Shown here: piece by piece, positions 47,753 through 59,716 of the stretch
Layout: every line of letters starts with the position of its first letter
Numbering within the stretch: the stretch's first letter is position 1
Assembly: GCA_029945375.1 (NCBI GenBank)
Contig: CM057059.1
Span: 1,054,001 to 1,118,000 of the forward strand
Direction: 5' to 3'
Source: Agaricus subrufescens
Lineage: Eukaryota; Basidiomycota; Agaricomycetes; Agaricales; Agaricaceae
Length of the DNA: 64,000 nt
Program-made: the position numbers and the translations under genes
Notes under the pieces: model-generated
The model's database searches: none
Seen by the model: only the letters and a program-made list of their open reading frames with translations
Told to the model about the DNA's origin: nothing

Positions 47753-49171
47753 CTAAAATGTGCTTCTTGTGAAACGTCTTCTGAGACGGCATTGGCCCGT
47801 AGTGGCAGGGAGAGCTCCTGTTGACGTTTCTGAGGGTTGTTGTCCTCCCGACCCAGAAGTAGTGGTCATAGGGGTATATGAGGAGGAGGAAGTTGATGCT
47901 GGAGTATTGTCACCACTAAAAGTTACGGGTGGCGGGCCGGGGATCGTGAATGTTCCAAAATCGCCATAGATGAAGGGCCACTTTATGCCGTCATAAAGTG
48001 CTGGAATGGCAACAAGGTCTCTATCGGATGGCGTTCCTGTTCCAGAGCCAGTCACATTGACTTGGCTAATACGCCATCAGAAATTGTTTAAAAAAAGAAA
48101 AATTAGGGCATGATGGGGAAAAAAAAAAAAAACTTACGTGCAGCTAGGATAAAATTGGGGATCCTGGGAGTGGAGGGCTACGCTGATTACCAGTGGCACT
48201 ACTTAGATCGGGATAGATTGATTTCAAAAATAACACATACATCTCGTGTCGAATCAACTAAGATGGCTCGTGAGCATTTAATGATAACCCTCCCCTAAAT
48301 CTTTACGTAAACGGAACTTCTACTCACGTATTGCCCAGGTTGTAGTTGGGATGGTATTTTTGAGGTCCATGTGTTATTATCTGGAGATTTCCGAATAGAA
48401 ATGAAATCGTTCCTAGATCATCGCATCGAATGCACTAGAGAAAAAAAACAAAGAAAACGACTCAACTAGCTCTGAGCAAGTCAGCAGCCCATTTTTTGCT
48501 ATCCGGATCATATCCACCAGCATCAAGCTTGAACCATTTTGCACTGCTAGCTGAGAAACTAGTACAATCGCCATCACAGGAAGCCATATATGTCGATACG
48601 GGACCTTGGTGATCTTCAAGAAGCCACTGATGAGAAATCGCGGTGTTGTAAAAACAGATTAGCACTAGCTCACCCGCGGGCCACTGTGAGTAGGAAGTCT
48701 GTAAGCTACGCGGAAAAACGAAGATGCTCTGATTTTTACGCACGTAGTCCCATTCGAAGGTAACTGGGGAGCCTGCAGCTACATCCGCAATCATCGATGT
48801 TCCGGTGTCACCCCCGATGTTACAGTTCATGTCACTGCTATCTCCTGGTACTGATAATGGGTGATAGTCAGATATAGCACACTGCTGCACCTCGTGCTGA
48901 AATAAAGGCTGACCTGGACCATCACTCTTCACCTTTCGAATCACACGCTCCGGTTGAGGGCTTGCATATCTGGATATGCGAAATTTAGAAACAGGAGAAA
49001 AAATAGTTGATTTTAGAGAATGGAAGGTATATACAAATCGACAAAGGGATTCCATCCTGGAAGGTCCTGCCCCCCTATATTGACAGAATGGACAAAGCCA
49101 TGGCCGGCCACGCTCCGTATGAAGAGAAAGAACTTCAAAGAACCGATCAGAGATAATAATAAGAAATTCAT
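47753..49171 (-). CDS. AA9 lytic polysaccharide monooxygenase (former GH61), secreted
   Basis: A copper enzyme that oxidatively cleaves cellulose or hemicellulose outside the cell. The start at 49171 gives a signal peptide ending SVAG, so the mature protein begins with His (HGFVHSVNIGG), the first residue of the copper-binding histidine brace. After several introns come SDMNCNIGGDTG, VTFEWDYWPADHQGPVSTYM (second His in DHQGP), KWFKLDAGGY, KIPSQLQPGQYLIRHEI and QFYPSCTQVNVTGSG (Q-x-Y: Gln and axial Tyr). These are all core AA9 motifs. A Pro/Ser/Thr-rich tail follows, ending CRLRRRFTRSTF at the stop at 47753-47755. No CBM1. At least seven introns, one with an unusual gttgag donor near 48,462. 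The axial and second-sphere residues look intact. Confidence 0.9.
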
Positions 49172-50832
49172 TGCGGGTTTTGCGAGATGTCTCCTTGAAT
49201 AGGTGCTGTTGTGAAGGAAGAAAAAAAAGGGGGAAGCGAGGAAGTACGACCGGGAACAGCAAAAAAGGGTTATATACGCTAACACGAGGCGGATTGGAGG
49301 CTAACTCGAGGATAAATCATTGTACGCTCGTGGTTGCATTGTGTTACAGTATGCTAAGACTGAAGCCTGAAGGACGTAAGTAATGCAATGTGACATGCGA
49401 ACAACGCGTCGTACTGGAACATTCATCAATTTTCTTATGCAACATTCTTCAATAAGAGACTAAACTGCCAATGGCAATCTGGTAATGCAATTACATTTAT
49501 TTGTTTCAATCCAAGAGGGTCGATGACTTTCACGCACATTCCGCATTGCTTCCTGCTTTACTGGGTTTGACATGGATATTTTTAGACCTCACTTGAGCCC
49601 AGAATAGTACAGGCGCTGTTGTTGTATTATGCCTTTTTCAGGGCTTAACACAGGATAACGATCTCTGTTAGAATTGACCCTCTTTTTGACACTTTGCTTG
49701 GCTCACGAGGAAGTGGGTGTTTTTTCAGGAGATTCAATTAAAGGTAAACTGAGCAATGACCTCGGTTGCATAGCCGTCCAGCTGTCGTTGCCAAGAATAT
49801 TACCAGAAGAACTTCTCTATCGTGATGTCGAGTCGCTAGGAGGTGATTTATACCACCTGATGATCCCAGCGTAGGTATTTTGAGCAGAAACAAGTAGGGA
49901 AATGTGTTCAGTTCCCGAGTCGGAGCAGGAACAGAATCAACTTCGATGAAAATTTGCATGTTCCGTACTTGGAGCCCTGCAAACCTCGACTGTTCGAATG
50001 ATTCCTACTCTAATAATGGACGGGGGGTCGTCTGAGTCACACGAAGGAATTCTCTTGTCATACCTGATAGATAGCGCATTGGTTTACCCGCGTCTAACGA
50101 GCTCGTCCGGAAACTCCCATACCGAGTTTCCAAGTTCATCTCATGGGTCGGAATCTTGCAAAGAAACCGAGCGGCAGGAAAAAATTTAGAACTTACACAT
50201 GATCGTGGAGCTTGGTCGGGATGTTCGAGTTCCTAATTTAATTGACTTTCATTCAGGGCTCAATGCACAACGACTTAGGCTTGTACGTGGGTTAGTGAGC
50301 GAAGAAGTCCACCTAAAGCACGGTCAAAGTCGCGCCATACGCGAGTCTTCATCCCGCGAGGGCCAAGGGCTACGCCTCGACGTTTAGTCTTTTTAATCTT
50401 TGCCACGATTTCTGAAGTTGGAAGAGCACAACTGTCGTGGCATTTATAGAAATCTATTAAATCTTTCCCTCACTTTGACACCGCACTGGAGGTCCATATC
50501 CTCGTTGTAGCAGTGGCCTACCCAGGCCCTCTTGACGCCTCTAATTCCGCCTCCCCACCGGGTTATCGGTAAAACCAGTCACAGGGCCATCAGAAAACTG
50601 CACTGACCTCCGAGCCCACCGCTCGTATCATCATCATCCGTAGCATCTCTGCTTTCGCATACAAATTTTAACAGACTGGTTCGGTTCTCTGACCTCGAGT
50701 GGTCGCATTCAAATTAAACTTCCGGACGTCTTACCACTCCATCCGATTATCCGAACATGGAATACAGTCTGATATCAATGTAACGACAAGGAGCACCTAA
50801 ATATACTGTTCACACGAGGAGGGATAGCTCCT
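49172..50832. other. Intergenic region of about 1.6 kb
   Basis: AA9 promoter at the left end. Frames such as 49674-49874 and 50199-50387 have no recognised domain, and some rely on non-ATG starts. No gene assigned. Confidence 0.45.
49270..49276 (-). promoter_or_regulatory. Candidate TATA box of the AA9 gene
   Basis: TATATAA on the minus strand lies about 100 bp upstream of the AA9 start, as expected for an inducible secreted enzyme. Position only. Confidence 0.5.
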
Positions 50833-52942
50833 TCAAAGGAAAAAGTCCCGATCCAAACAATTAGTAAGAACATACACCAAAGGAGCAAGCATCAACTCAC
50901 AAGGCCAACCCGAAAGGGAGTCGTCTTCTGGGTAATCCACCTTATCGTAGAGTCGTAAAGTCTCATTCCAGTCTCTCTTCCTCCTGCGCCTAATCGAGAA
51001 ATACCTTGCCCCACTTTCCCAACTTCCTCGAATGCGACCCTTCTGCCGTCCACCCACCACACTGAAGTAATATTCCGGGTCATCGGGGAGCTCGAGTGTG
51101 TTAACGGCGAGGTTCAGAATCCGACTGTGCAAATCTTTCCGTTTCTCGTGCATCATTTTCAATTGAGGCTTCCCAACCTGTAATAGGCGAAAAAGAGCCG
51201 TGAATGCGCGGAAAGCAGAAACGGCATCTTCGAACCACCGAAGAGCCATCCACATCAACGAAGGAACAAGGAAAACCATAAACGGTACGTGAGGCCAAGT
51301 CAGTATGACAGCCAGTGCCCAAACAATGATACCGGGGGGAAGACCGTAAACCAGTTTGTATTGTGCAATTTCGTCAAAAGTGTCGAATATCGGTCCTGTC
51401 TTCTTAAAATTGCGTACTGCATAGAAAGTAGTGGCGAATGTCGGAGCCCAGAGTAACAGACCAGGCATGGAAATCGTAAACAGGCAAATTGCCCAGACCA
51501 CCCGGATAAGTAAGCGGAAGATAATGGTGTGTCGTGGAAGCGGCCGCCTAATGCGGTCATCCTTGATTCCCCATTGTGATAGTTGGTCTTGATAGGCCTG
51601 CAGGAATTCCTAAGTTCTGAGTCTAGACTTATGAGGGAATGCTTCCCTGACCGACCTTCAAATCAGTACACAATTGTTTGACTTCTGACACCGGGAATTC
51701 GGTTTGATCGGTGGATGTTGCGCCATTAGTGTCTTTTTCAACGTGGGCAGTCGCCGCTTTAAAAACGTCAAGAAATGTTTTGCTAAGGCGGACGAACTCT
51801 CCGAGTGCCATTGTTGTGCCCAATGGAGCGTATATACTTGCAGCCAGCTTCGCTGTACGTATTAGATCCCAAGAAGGAGCATCCCAAGTTCCAGATGCAA
51901 TCTGCCGACGAACTCGACTCGTGAGGTCACGAATATCTTGAAAATCTACGGGATCCAGCAGTTCGGGATTATCCTATTTGGCAGTCAGCAGTAAGTGGCA
52001 CGAACTTTACATAAAGGGAGTGTCCACCACACCTGCGGAGTAAAAGTCATGGGTTCATGAAACGTTACTAAAACGTCGGATCGGAAGTGCTCTCTATGCC
52101 TAAAGTAAATGAGTCAACTAGTCGTTATCAATGGATGAGTAGCTCCCTAACATATAGGTGATTGAGCAGGTCAATATGCTGATTTTAAAGTCGGGATCGT
52201 CACGATTTCTCGTCAGCGCATTAGAGACAATGCGGGCGGTGCCTGTCTTAAGAGGTGCGATGGTGGGATGGTAACGACTCCCTCCTTCGGGAAATAAGCA
52301 GATAGCGTCACCCAGTTGCAGAGCCTAGTGATGTCATGTTAGGAGTAGGACCGATTTTTTTAACCCGCGCCGACGTACGTCCATGAGCTGTGCCATTGCT
52401 TCCGTGTTGTCGACTTCGCCCTGGTCCGGGTAGTCTTTCCTTCTCTTGATGGGCACAGTTCCGACTGATTCAATTAGCCAGCTCGTAAAAGTCGGATGAC
52501 CGAATTGGGTTGCCTTGGCTGTAAGACGCAGCATATTCCGGCGCTAAGAGTCATAAACAACCAGAAGAACAATTGAGCAAGATTCCTCTCACATGTGCCG
52601 GTATTGCTGTAGTGAGAATCCTTCGTAAAAGAGTCAGAGACTTTTAGCAGTGATGGACGATGCCACAGACAGGGCATCCGTGAGGCTGTTACCATGGTTC
52701 GGGCAGACTATACTGTATGGAGAGTCGGTCAGGTAACTTGTGCACTATAGTATCGCATCTCACCAAGGTTGTCCTGTCTTCGGAATAAAGTGGGTGTTCT
52801 CCACCACAATCGTACCATAAAAGATCTTGAGAGCGCAGCGAAAGAGGAACCTGTCAACTGTGAGTAAGATGAGCAGGTGTAAGGGTAAGAAATACCTGAT
52901 GATAACGAAGGACCAGGGCGTCGTCGAGCCTGTACGCGCCAT
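50833..52942 (-). CDS. Glycerol-3-phosphate/DHAP acyltransferase (Gpt2/Sct1 type)
   Basis: Catalyses the first acylation in glycerolipid synthesis at the ER membrane. ATG 52942 gives MARTGSTTPWSF and an early hydrophobic part. The acyltransferase blocks follow: CPNHGNSLTDALS (block I, N-H-x4-D, catalytic His/Asp) near 52,690, GTVPIKRR near 52,450 (block II region) and LFPEGGSRYHP near 52,280 (block III, FPEG). C-terminally there are hydrophobic segments (VWAICLFTISMPGLLLWAP, VWALAVILTWPHVPFMVFLV). The cytosolic tail includes RKRDWNETLRLYDKVDYPED. Introns are numerous. The exact end is uncertain: a gtgagt donor after SGWP suggests either the read-through stop at 50833 or a stop formed across a last intron. 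It is head-to-head with RRP12, with 114 bp between the ATGs. Confidence 0.88.
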
Positions 52943-53056
52943 GGTGGGGCGCGAGTCGGGCTACGGAGCTTTGGGTGTTGAGCCAAGAATAGCCAGGGTG
53001 CTGACTAAGCACAGTTTTCTGGATGAGATTCCATATTCCAAGATATCAGCAGAACC

Positions 53057-56000
53057 ATGGAGGGCACTCTGGCCAAGATCAGAGTCCACAAATCCTCCAC
53101 AGCGCCAATCCACAAAACTCCAGCAACATTACTTCTAGCTGTTGAATCAACGCTCCAGGAGCAGAACTCCGAGGGTTCTCCCACCGCCTACTTTGCAGCG
53201 TTACTTACAACTCTCGATGGCACACTACAGCGCAAAGATTTAAGTCTGGACGAAGGCGCAGTCTTACCGGCAGAATTGTACCTGATCTCTCTCGTTGCTC
53301 CTTTCGTATCAAAATCCGTCGTTCGAGCTCACCTCAGCACTATACTCAACCTGACGGCTCCACTCTTCCCATTTGTGACATCTCATACCGCACCATTACG
53401 CTCGCAACTGTCAATATATCATGTTATGTTCCAATCGCTAGACATATCCCAACTCGACACACCGAATCTTCGTCAGACATTTGCTTCCATCTTAAATCTC
53501 TGTCTCGATTCACGACCAAAAATTCGCAAAAAGGCTGCGGATGTCGTCAAGGCTACGCTCTGCAACCCTCCGAATCCGCTCGCTCGCCATCCATATGCTG
53601 AACGAACAGCTGAATTCGTAAAACACTCGTTGGGCGAGTTGGCCTCGACTCCCTTCGCTAAAGGCAAATCCAAAGAAACCGGCAATCGTCCTGAGGATGC
53701 AATACATGTACTTGCTTTTCTCAAGCCTGTCCTTCCGTTTTTTCCTCCCTCTGTATGTCGTTTCTTATTGAATTGGAACGTCCTTCCTTATTGTGTTATC
53801 AGGTTGTCCCTGAAATTACGACCCTCCTCCTCAGTCTCCCTCGCTATGGTAATTCCTACCTAACTCAAACCTCCTACTCAATACTGTCGGATTTATTTAC
53901 CTCACCCGATGAAGATGAAGAGTGTTCGTTCAGCAGTCAACTTCCCGAAATGTTACGCGTCATTCTCTCTTCCCCACCAATTAAAACCGACTCCACGGTC
54001 TCGCCTGCATGGGTACAAGTGTTAGGTGATGCCATGCAGTTATACCACGTCGTCGACACCGAAGCATGTGGTCATCAGTTAAGCAAGGTTTGGAAGTCTG
54101 TATGGAACTTCATTGACTCAAACGACTCTGCAACGCGGAAGAGCGCTGCGCATTCTCTTGGTAAAATTAGCCAATGTTTCCCTACTTCTCTTATCTCGAC
54201 CACGATCATGGACCCTAAAGGACCGTCTACAATTAATAAAATCATTTCCCAGATTAGGCAAGCACTCGAAAATATTGCGTATGCTCGGTCGATCCCCGAA
54301 TTATTGGACGTTATCTCTAGTCTCACTATTGGACTGAAGTACAGACCATCAAGAAGTACGCCAACCGCTGCGGAAACCCTTATGCTCCCCCTTATCTCCC
54401 AAGTTGGAGATCTTCGTACCCGGCGAGACTTCGAATTCAAAGAGGATGCGGACGCTACACTCAGAGTTGCGATGCAAGTCCTTGGTCCCGAGGTTTTACT
54501 CCGGGTGTTACCCCTCAACCTCGAGCCGGAGAAAAGGTTAGTATGCCTATCCTGTTATACGTTCATGAAGCTCATTCTCCTCAGGAAAGCTGGCGGAGAA
54601 GCACGTGCATATCTCCTTCCCCTTCTAACCCAGCCGCATCCATCTCCTCTCGGACATTTTATCTCTTATTTCGTCCCCCTCAGTGAAAGAATGTTCGACC
54701 TCCAACAAGTTGCAGAATCAGAAGGGCGTGCATCGGAGGCCAAGGTTTGGAGCGTACTCATTGGTCAAATTTGGGCGGGGTTAGTGGGCTATTGTCATGC
54801 CCCTATCGATCTGAAAGAGGTGCATACAACCATGTATATTTATCCATAACAGTTGACTGATTCCGTTATCTCAGGCGCTCAGTCCTTCCTTTGCACAACT
54901 TCTCTCGCAGCTACTTTATTCTCAAAGTGAGCTCCGCCCGCCAATTCTTAAAGCACTCACAGTCGTTGTGGAGTCCAATAAGGGGTCTACTGATGACCCG
55001 CAAAAGTTGCCTACTGGAGTTACCCAAGAGGAGCTTGCAACGAATCTTGCCTTTCTCAAGACGCAAACGGAAAGCTGGTTGGCAGTCTTGTTCAATGTCT
55101 TTGGTAGTGTCGCTCCTGAATCTAGGGCCATGGTGGCAGGCGTAATAAAGACCTGGGCATCCATTGCAGATGAATCGGTTAGTGTGTATGATATATTCCT
55201 GCCTCGTGTTAGTTATAACACCGTCCTATCACAGGTCATTACTGGAGCTTATACAAAGGTTATCGCACTTTTCCGGACGAATCTCGCTTCAGCACAAAAT
55301 GCGCCCACAACAGCAAATTCTAGTTCTGAGGCTGGAAGTGCTACTGCCATGACTCAAGACATTCTCTTCCTACTACTTCCCTACCTTTCGCAAGCTGATG
55401 CTCAAGCGCTCTTTAAATTATGTCTAACTTCCGAAGTCATCGGCGGCAAGGATAACGGAGTCCAGAAACGCGGCTACAAAATTCTTGCCAAACTCCTTGA
55501 AGAAGATAGAGTCGAAATAGACATAATAGCGGCTTTGAAGACCTTAGATGAATTATCAGTAGGGCTAACGTCCGCAGCCAAAAAGGTGCATTTATTCATA
55601 TCATTATTTTTCTCCAGATATTAACACTTTATACAGGACCGATCTAGCCTTTTGTCCGCAGCTATCCGCCACCTTCCTTCTTCCGCTCTCCATGTGATTC
55701 CCTCCATAATTCCTGAAGCCGTCCTCGGTACAAAAGAACCGTCTGAGAAAGCACGTGGGGCTGCCTTTGAACTCATCTTGACGATGGGTCGAAAGATGAG
55801 TGCAGGAGGGATTGTGAGGAGAGATATGGTAGACGGGATGGATGAGGATGTCGATGGAGAAGGTAACCGTTCGCTTTCATTGACGGTGATGCGTTGCTTA
55901 TCTAGTTTCATAAGCTACTGCTAACATCGAAGAATACATGACTATGATCGCCGGTGGTTTGGCGGGAGCAAGCCCACACATGATTAGCGCGACTGTCACG

Positions 56001-57333
56001 GCGATCTCACGTCTAGTTTTCGAGTTCAAAGGTACGTTCATATCACTGCTGATTTATGAGTTTTTTACTTAATGAATGGTAGACTCGATCTCCTCAAAGA
56101 TGCATACCGAGATTCTTCTGACTCTCCTTGTCTTCATAAGCTCTGCAAACCGCGAAATCGTGAAGTCAGTGCTTGGTTTTGTGAAGCTTGTCATCCATAC
56201 GCTTCCCTTGGAACTCCTGCGTCCTCATCTTGGCGACCTTGTGCCTTCTTTACTCAACTGGTCACATGACCATAATAATCACTTCAAGGTCAAAGTGAGG
56301 CACATATTCGAGAGACTTTTGAGGAGGTTCAGCTGGGAAGAAATCTATGGTTGGGCCGGTAACGATGAGGCAGGTAAGGTCTTATTGAATATCAAGAAAA
56401 GAAAGGATAGGGCCAAGAGGAAACGTGCCGCTAGAGAAGAGGCAGGGAGTGATGATGAGGTAATACTCCTGTTTTCCGCTCATTTTTTGTTCTCTGACTA
56501 TGAATTCAGACACAAGGTCGAAAACCTGTTGCAGGTGATGCATTCGAGGATGTACTGTACGGAAGCGAGAGCGAGCTGGACGACAGTGACGACGAAGCCA
56601 CCCCCGCGACAACAAATAAGAATACCAAAAATACCAATAACAGGAAAAAGGGTGCAAATCAAGGTGCTCGATTAAGATTAGATGATGACGAGCCTATGGA
56701 TCTTTTGCAAGACGCTGCAGGTCATATTACCAGTGAGTTTAATCTGAAACAGTTAGATTGCCACCCCGCTTAAAATCCATTAGGCGCGAAATCTAGCCGC
56801 CGACGTAAACCAGGACAAGATGCCTCCCATTTTAAAACCGATGAGAAAACAGGAAAAATGATCATCGATAAAGAATCTGATTTGGGGGATGTTGAAGAAG
56901 ATGGCAACGCAGAAGACGAAATGATCGTTGGAAATGCGTACAAGGAAAGCATGACTTCGGTTGATGGTTTTAGTCGAGGGGCGGGCGGGCGAATTAAGTT
57001 TAACAAAGACACAAAGAAGCGAAGAAGAGAGGAAAATGAATATGACGAGGATGTCAGGATGGCAGATGCCGAGAATATTGGTGCTGAGAGGAAGAAGAAT
57101 AAGAAAATAGGCAAGAGTGAGCCAAGACTTGGTCATGAGTTCAAAGCTAAGGTAAGTGAAACTATTAGTTCCCGTTAACGGCGAACTATGTCTGACTAGA
57201 ATGGACTTGTGTTCAGAGGGCAGGGGGCGATGTCAAGAAGCACGGCTTAGACCCGTACGCTTACCTATCCCTGTCAGAAGCCGCTAAGCGAAAGCAAGGT
57301 AACAAGCGAATCGGGATTGCTTCGAAGCGGTAA
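53057..57333 (+). CDS. RRP12: Ribosomal RNA-processing protein 12 (RRP12, NUC173 domain)
   Basis: A HEAT-repeat factor for maturation and export of both ribosomal subunits, nucleolus to cytoplasm. ATG 53057 begins MEGTLAKIRVHKSSTAPIHK. Long alternating helices follow, with NUC173-like stretches (TPNLRQTFASILNLCLDSRP, then IRKKAADVVKATLC) and more HEAT-like repeats through 56,340. The C-terminal part is charged and low-complexity (GNDEAG...KKRKDRAKRKRAARE, then acidic and lysine-rich segments). It ends AYLSLSEAAKRKQGNKRIGIASKR at the stop at 57331-57333; that tail (YAYxxL, basic end) is typical of RRP12. About nine introns of 45-65 bp, for example 53754-53801. Nothing broken. Confidence 0.93.
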
Positions 57334-57439
57334 TGAACCGTTCTAAAAACAATACATACGCATTTCCACATTTAGTAGTCGTACTGTTACAAGATGCGTA
57401 ATCATAAGTTGCTGTTTTCTTGACAAGATCTTGTACTCT

Positions 57440-58472
57440 TTAGCCATACAGCGTTTGATCATGTGGAGCCCCGAATAAACCCTCGTTCCAGCTGTCCGGT
57501 TGTCTCCATGTTTGAATTTGTGAATCGAAATTCAAAACCTTGGCAACTACGCCCGCTAGAAGGTGCGCATCTGTACGGTTATCCCCTTCCATCACAAACT
57601 GGAGGAGCGACGCAGTCGGTACGTTCCAGTCTCGTGGGATTGACGCGAGAACACGACGAGTTAGACCTCCACCTGGAATAAAAGGCATATTTCCCTCATC
57701 ATCCTTGCTCTCTTGGTCGGATGGTTGAATATGCTGGCGGTTGGGTGATGTATAAACCGGAATTGGCAGGGTTGATAGGCGGGTTAGGGGAGTATGCACA
57801 AGGGAAGGGCCGTTTGTAGGCAACATCTGATACGTTGGCGTCCTTCATCCTCATGAGGAAAGTCCGCACCGACGATAAGGACATGATAAGAAAAAAAAAC
57901 TTACAGCATTTGAGTGTCTGTCCTGTTCAAAACGTCAACTCCAGATAGGAACAAGGCGCAGGCAAATTTAGAACTGCTGATGAAATCGAGTAGCGCTGCT
58001 ACGAAATCTTCCTTTCTAGACTTCGGGAAGAATGAATTCTTATTTTCCGGAAAAGTATAAGTGGGAGAAGGTTACTTTTAGGACAGGAGAGCGTTGCTGT
58101 AAGACAAGGAGATTGATATCTGGTTTCCCATATACTTTGATTTGAAGATTAGAAGGTTGGAAATGAAACTGATTTCGTCTGAAGAACTTGTGGAGAGACA
58201 TACGTTCTAGGGCTGTCGTAATTCCGGGTTCACCATTCTCTCTCCCACCGATGACAGGGACGAAGTAGGTTGGATCGATGGTGGCGACGCGTTCTAACCC
58301 CAGAGAGGCTATGATAAGATCGACAGCGAGTTGAGAGACATTGGCAGTTGAGACGATTGGCTGAGTTGAGGTGACGTCAAAGAGGAATTGGCTCGCGGAT
58401 GTATATGTTGCGTACGGCTATGAGTATTTTGCCCGGATACTGGAGTGATTTTGTTGGGTAGATAAAGGTCAT
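57440..58472 (-). CDS. ADD66: Proteasome assembly chaperone 2 (PAC2/Add66)
   Basis: With PAC1 it guides formation of the 20S proteasome alpha-ring. The start at 58472 gives MTFIYPTKSLQYPGKILI. A roughly 78-bp intron beginning gtacgc joins to APIVSTANVSQLAVDLIIAS, the PAC2 signature (I/V-S-x-x-N-V-S/G-Q-L-A-x-D-L). It continues with FVPVIGGRENGEPGITTALE, KVYGKPDINLLVLQQRSPVL, then KDFVAALLDFISSSKFACAL. The long last exon holds FIPGGGLTRRVLASI, VPTASLLQFVMEGDNR and the tail HDQTLYG. This matches the usual 260-300 residues. It starts 51 bp from a divergently transcribed deubiquitinase gene. Confidence 0.88.
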
Positions 58473-58523
58473 GAGAGTAACTCGGGAGTGACGCGACGAT
58501 CAGATCTCCGTCTTTCTGCCACA

Positions 58524-59319
58524 ATGGTATCTGCCGAGTCTGTACCATCTCGCAAAGTCTACATCCCCCTTGAATCCGATCCTGAAGTCTTTACTGAACT
58601 CATCCATGAACTGGGTGTAAAGTCCGAGCTTACCATCCAAGATGTGTTCTCCGTGGACGATGAAGCCTTGATCGCAATGACTCCTCGTCCCGTATACGCA
58701 CTCATCTTCACTCTGCTCGTGACGGAGAAATATGTAAAGTGGAAGGAAGAAGATGAGAAGAGCCGACCAATCTATAACGGTTACGGCGACTCGGAGGAGG
58801 TCATTTGGTTTGAACAAACTATCCACAATGCTTGTGGATTTTATGGTCTCCTACACTCTGTCGCTAACGGTCCAGCTGCAGATCATATACGTGAGCTACG
58901 CTCGGCTTGGATAGAGGGACGGACTGACATAAACCTCTACAGTCCCCAATACTGTCCTTGATAGATTTTTGAGAAAGGCCATCCCACTTGACCGAGATGC
59001 GAGGACTCGTGCACTGGAAGATGACAAGGAGATTGAAGAAGCATATCGTGTAGCTGCTTTAAAGGGTGGCACTACCCCTCCAGCACTCGGTGAAGAAGTC
59101 GACTACCATTATATCGCTTTTGTTCCCAACAAGGAGAACAACAAAATATACCTTATGGATGGCGACCGCAAGGGTCCCGTCGATACTGGGGTTACCTTGA
59201 CACCTGGAGAAGACTTTTTACCAAAAGCTCTCGGGATTGTCAAGGATGCCATCTCACATATCGACGGAGGTGTTCATTTCAACCTTTTGGCTTTAGCTCA
59301 GGCCCCAAAAGATGATTGA
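58524..59319 (+). CDS. YUH1: Ubiquitin carboxyl-terminal hydrolase, UCH (C12, Yuh1/UCHL3) family
   Basis: A cysteine protease that removes small adducts from the ubiquitin/NEDD8 C terminus. The true start is ATG 58524 (MVSAESVPSRKVYIPLESDP); an upstream GTG extension is not needed. It has FTELIHELGVKSELTIQDVF, EEVIWFEQTIHNACGFYGLL (oxyanion Gln and catalytic Cys in NACG), a 52-bp intron at 58891-58942 joining HI to PNTVLDRFLRKA, then DYHYIAFV (catalytic His) and YLMDGDRKGP (catalytic Asp). It ends in the usual FNLLALA tail. About 247 residues, complete triad. Confidence 0.93.
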
Positions 59320-59716
59320 CAAAGATTAATTCATGTGTATATGTAGTATGTAAAGAGTCTATCAAGGCAATTTCTGCAAATCCTCTAGCCTTGAAATTGG
59401 ACTTGTATGTATTCTTCCCCAGCCAATAAGCATCACTATAAGAATACATACGTGTTATGATAAATGCTCCGCTGGCTACGCCTTGTGACTGCCAACGAAG
59501 ATAACGAAGCTTGAAGAAAGAGATTGCCGTTTCGCGGGTCCCCATTCAATGCAAAACGGAATGACAGCGAAGTTCAACTTTGTTCCATCAGAGGGCCAAC
59601 GAGTAGTCTATACCTGACCGCTACACGATTTCGGTATTCCGATATCAAAGAGTTGGCGTGGGTATGAGGCTACCGGACAGTTGAAGGAGTTGGAGCGGAG
59701 GTGATAATATGCTCCG

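Noticed and set aside
59279..59545. Minus-strand frame MGTRETAISFFKLRYLRW overlapping the UCH 3' end
   Set aside because: Looks like a possible small mitochondrial protein, but it ends in the UCH coding/3' region and no downstream exon could be joined with confidence.
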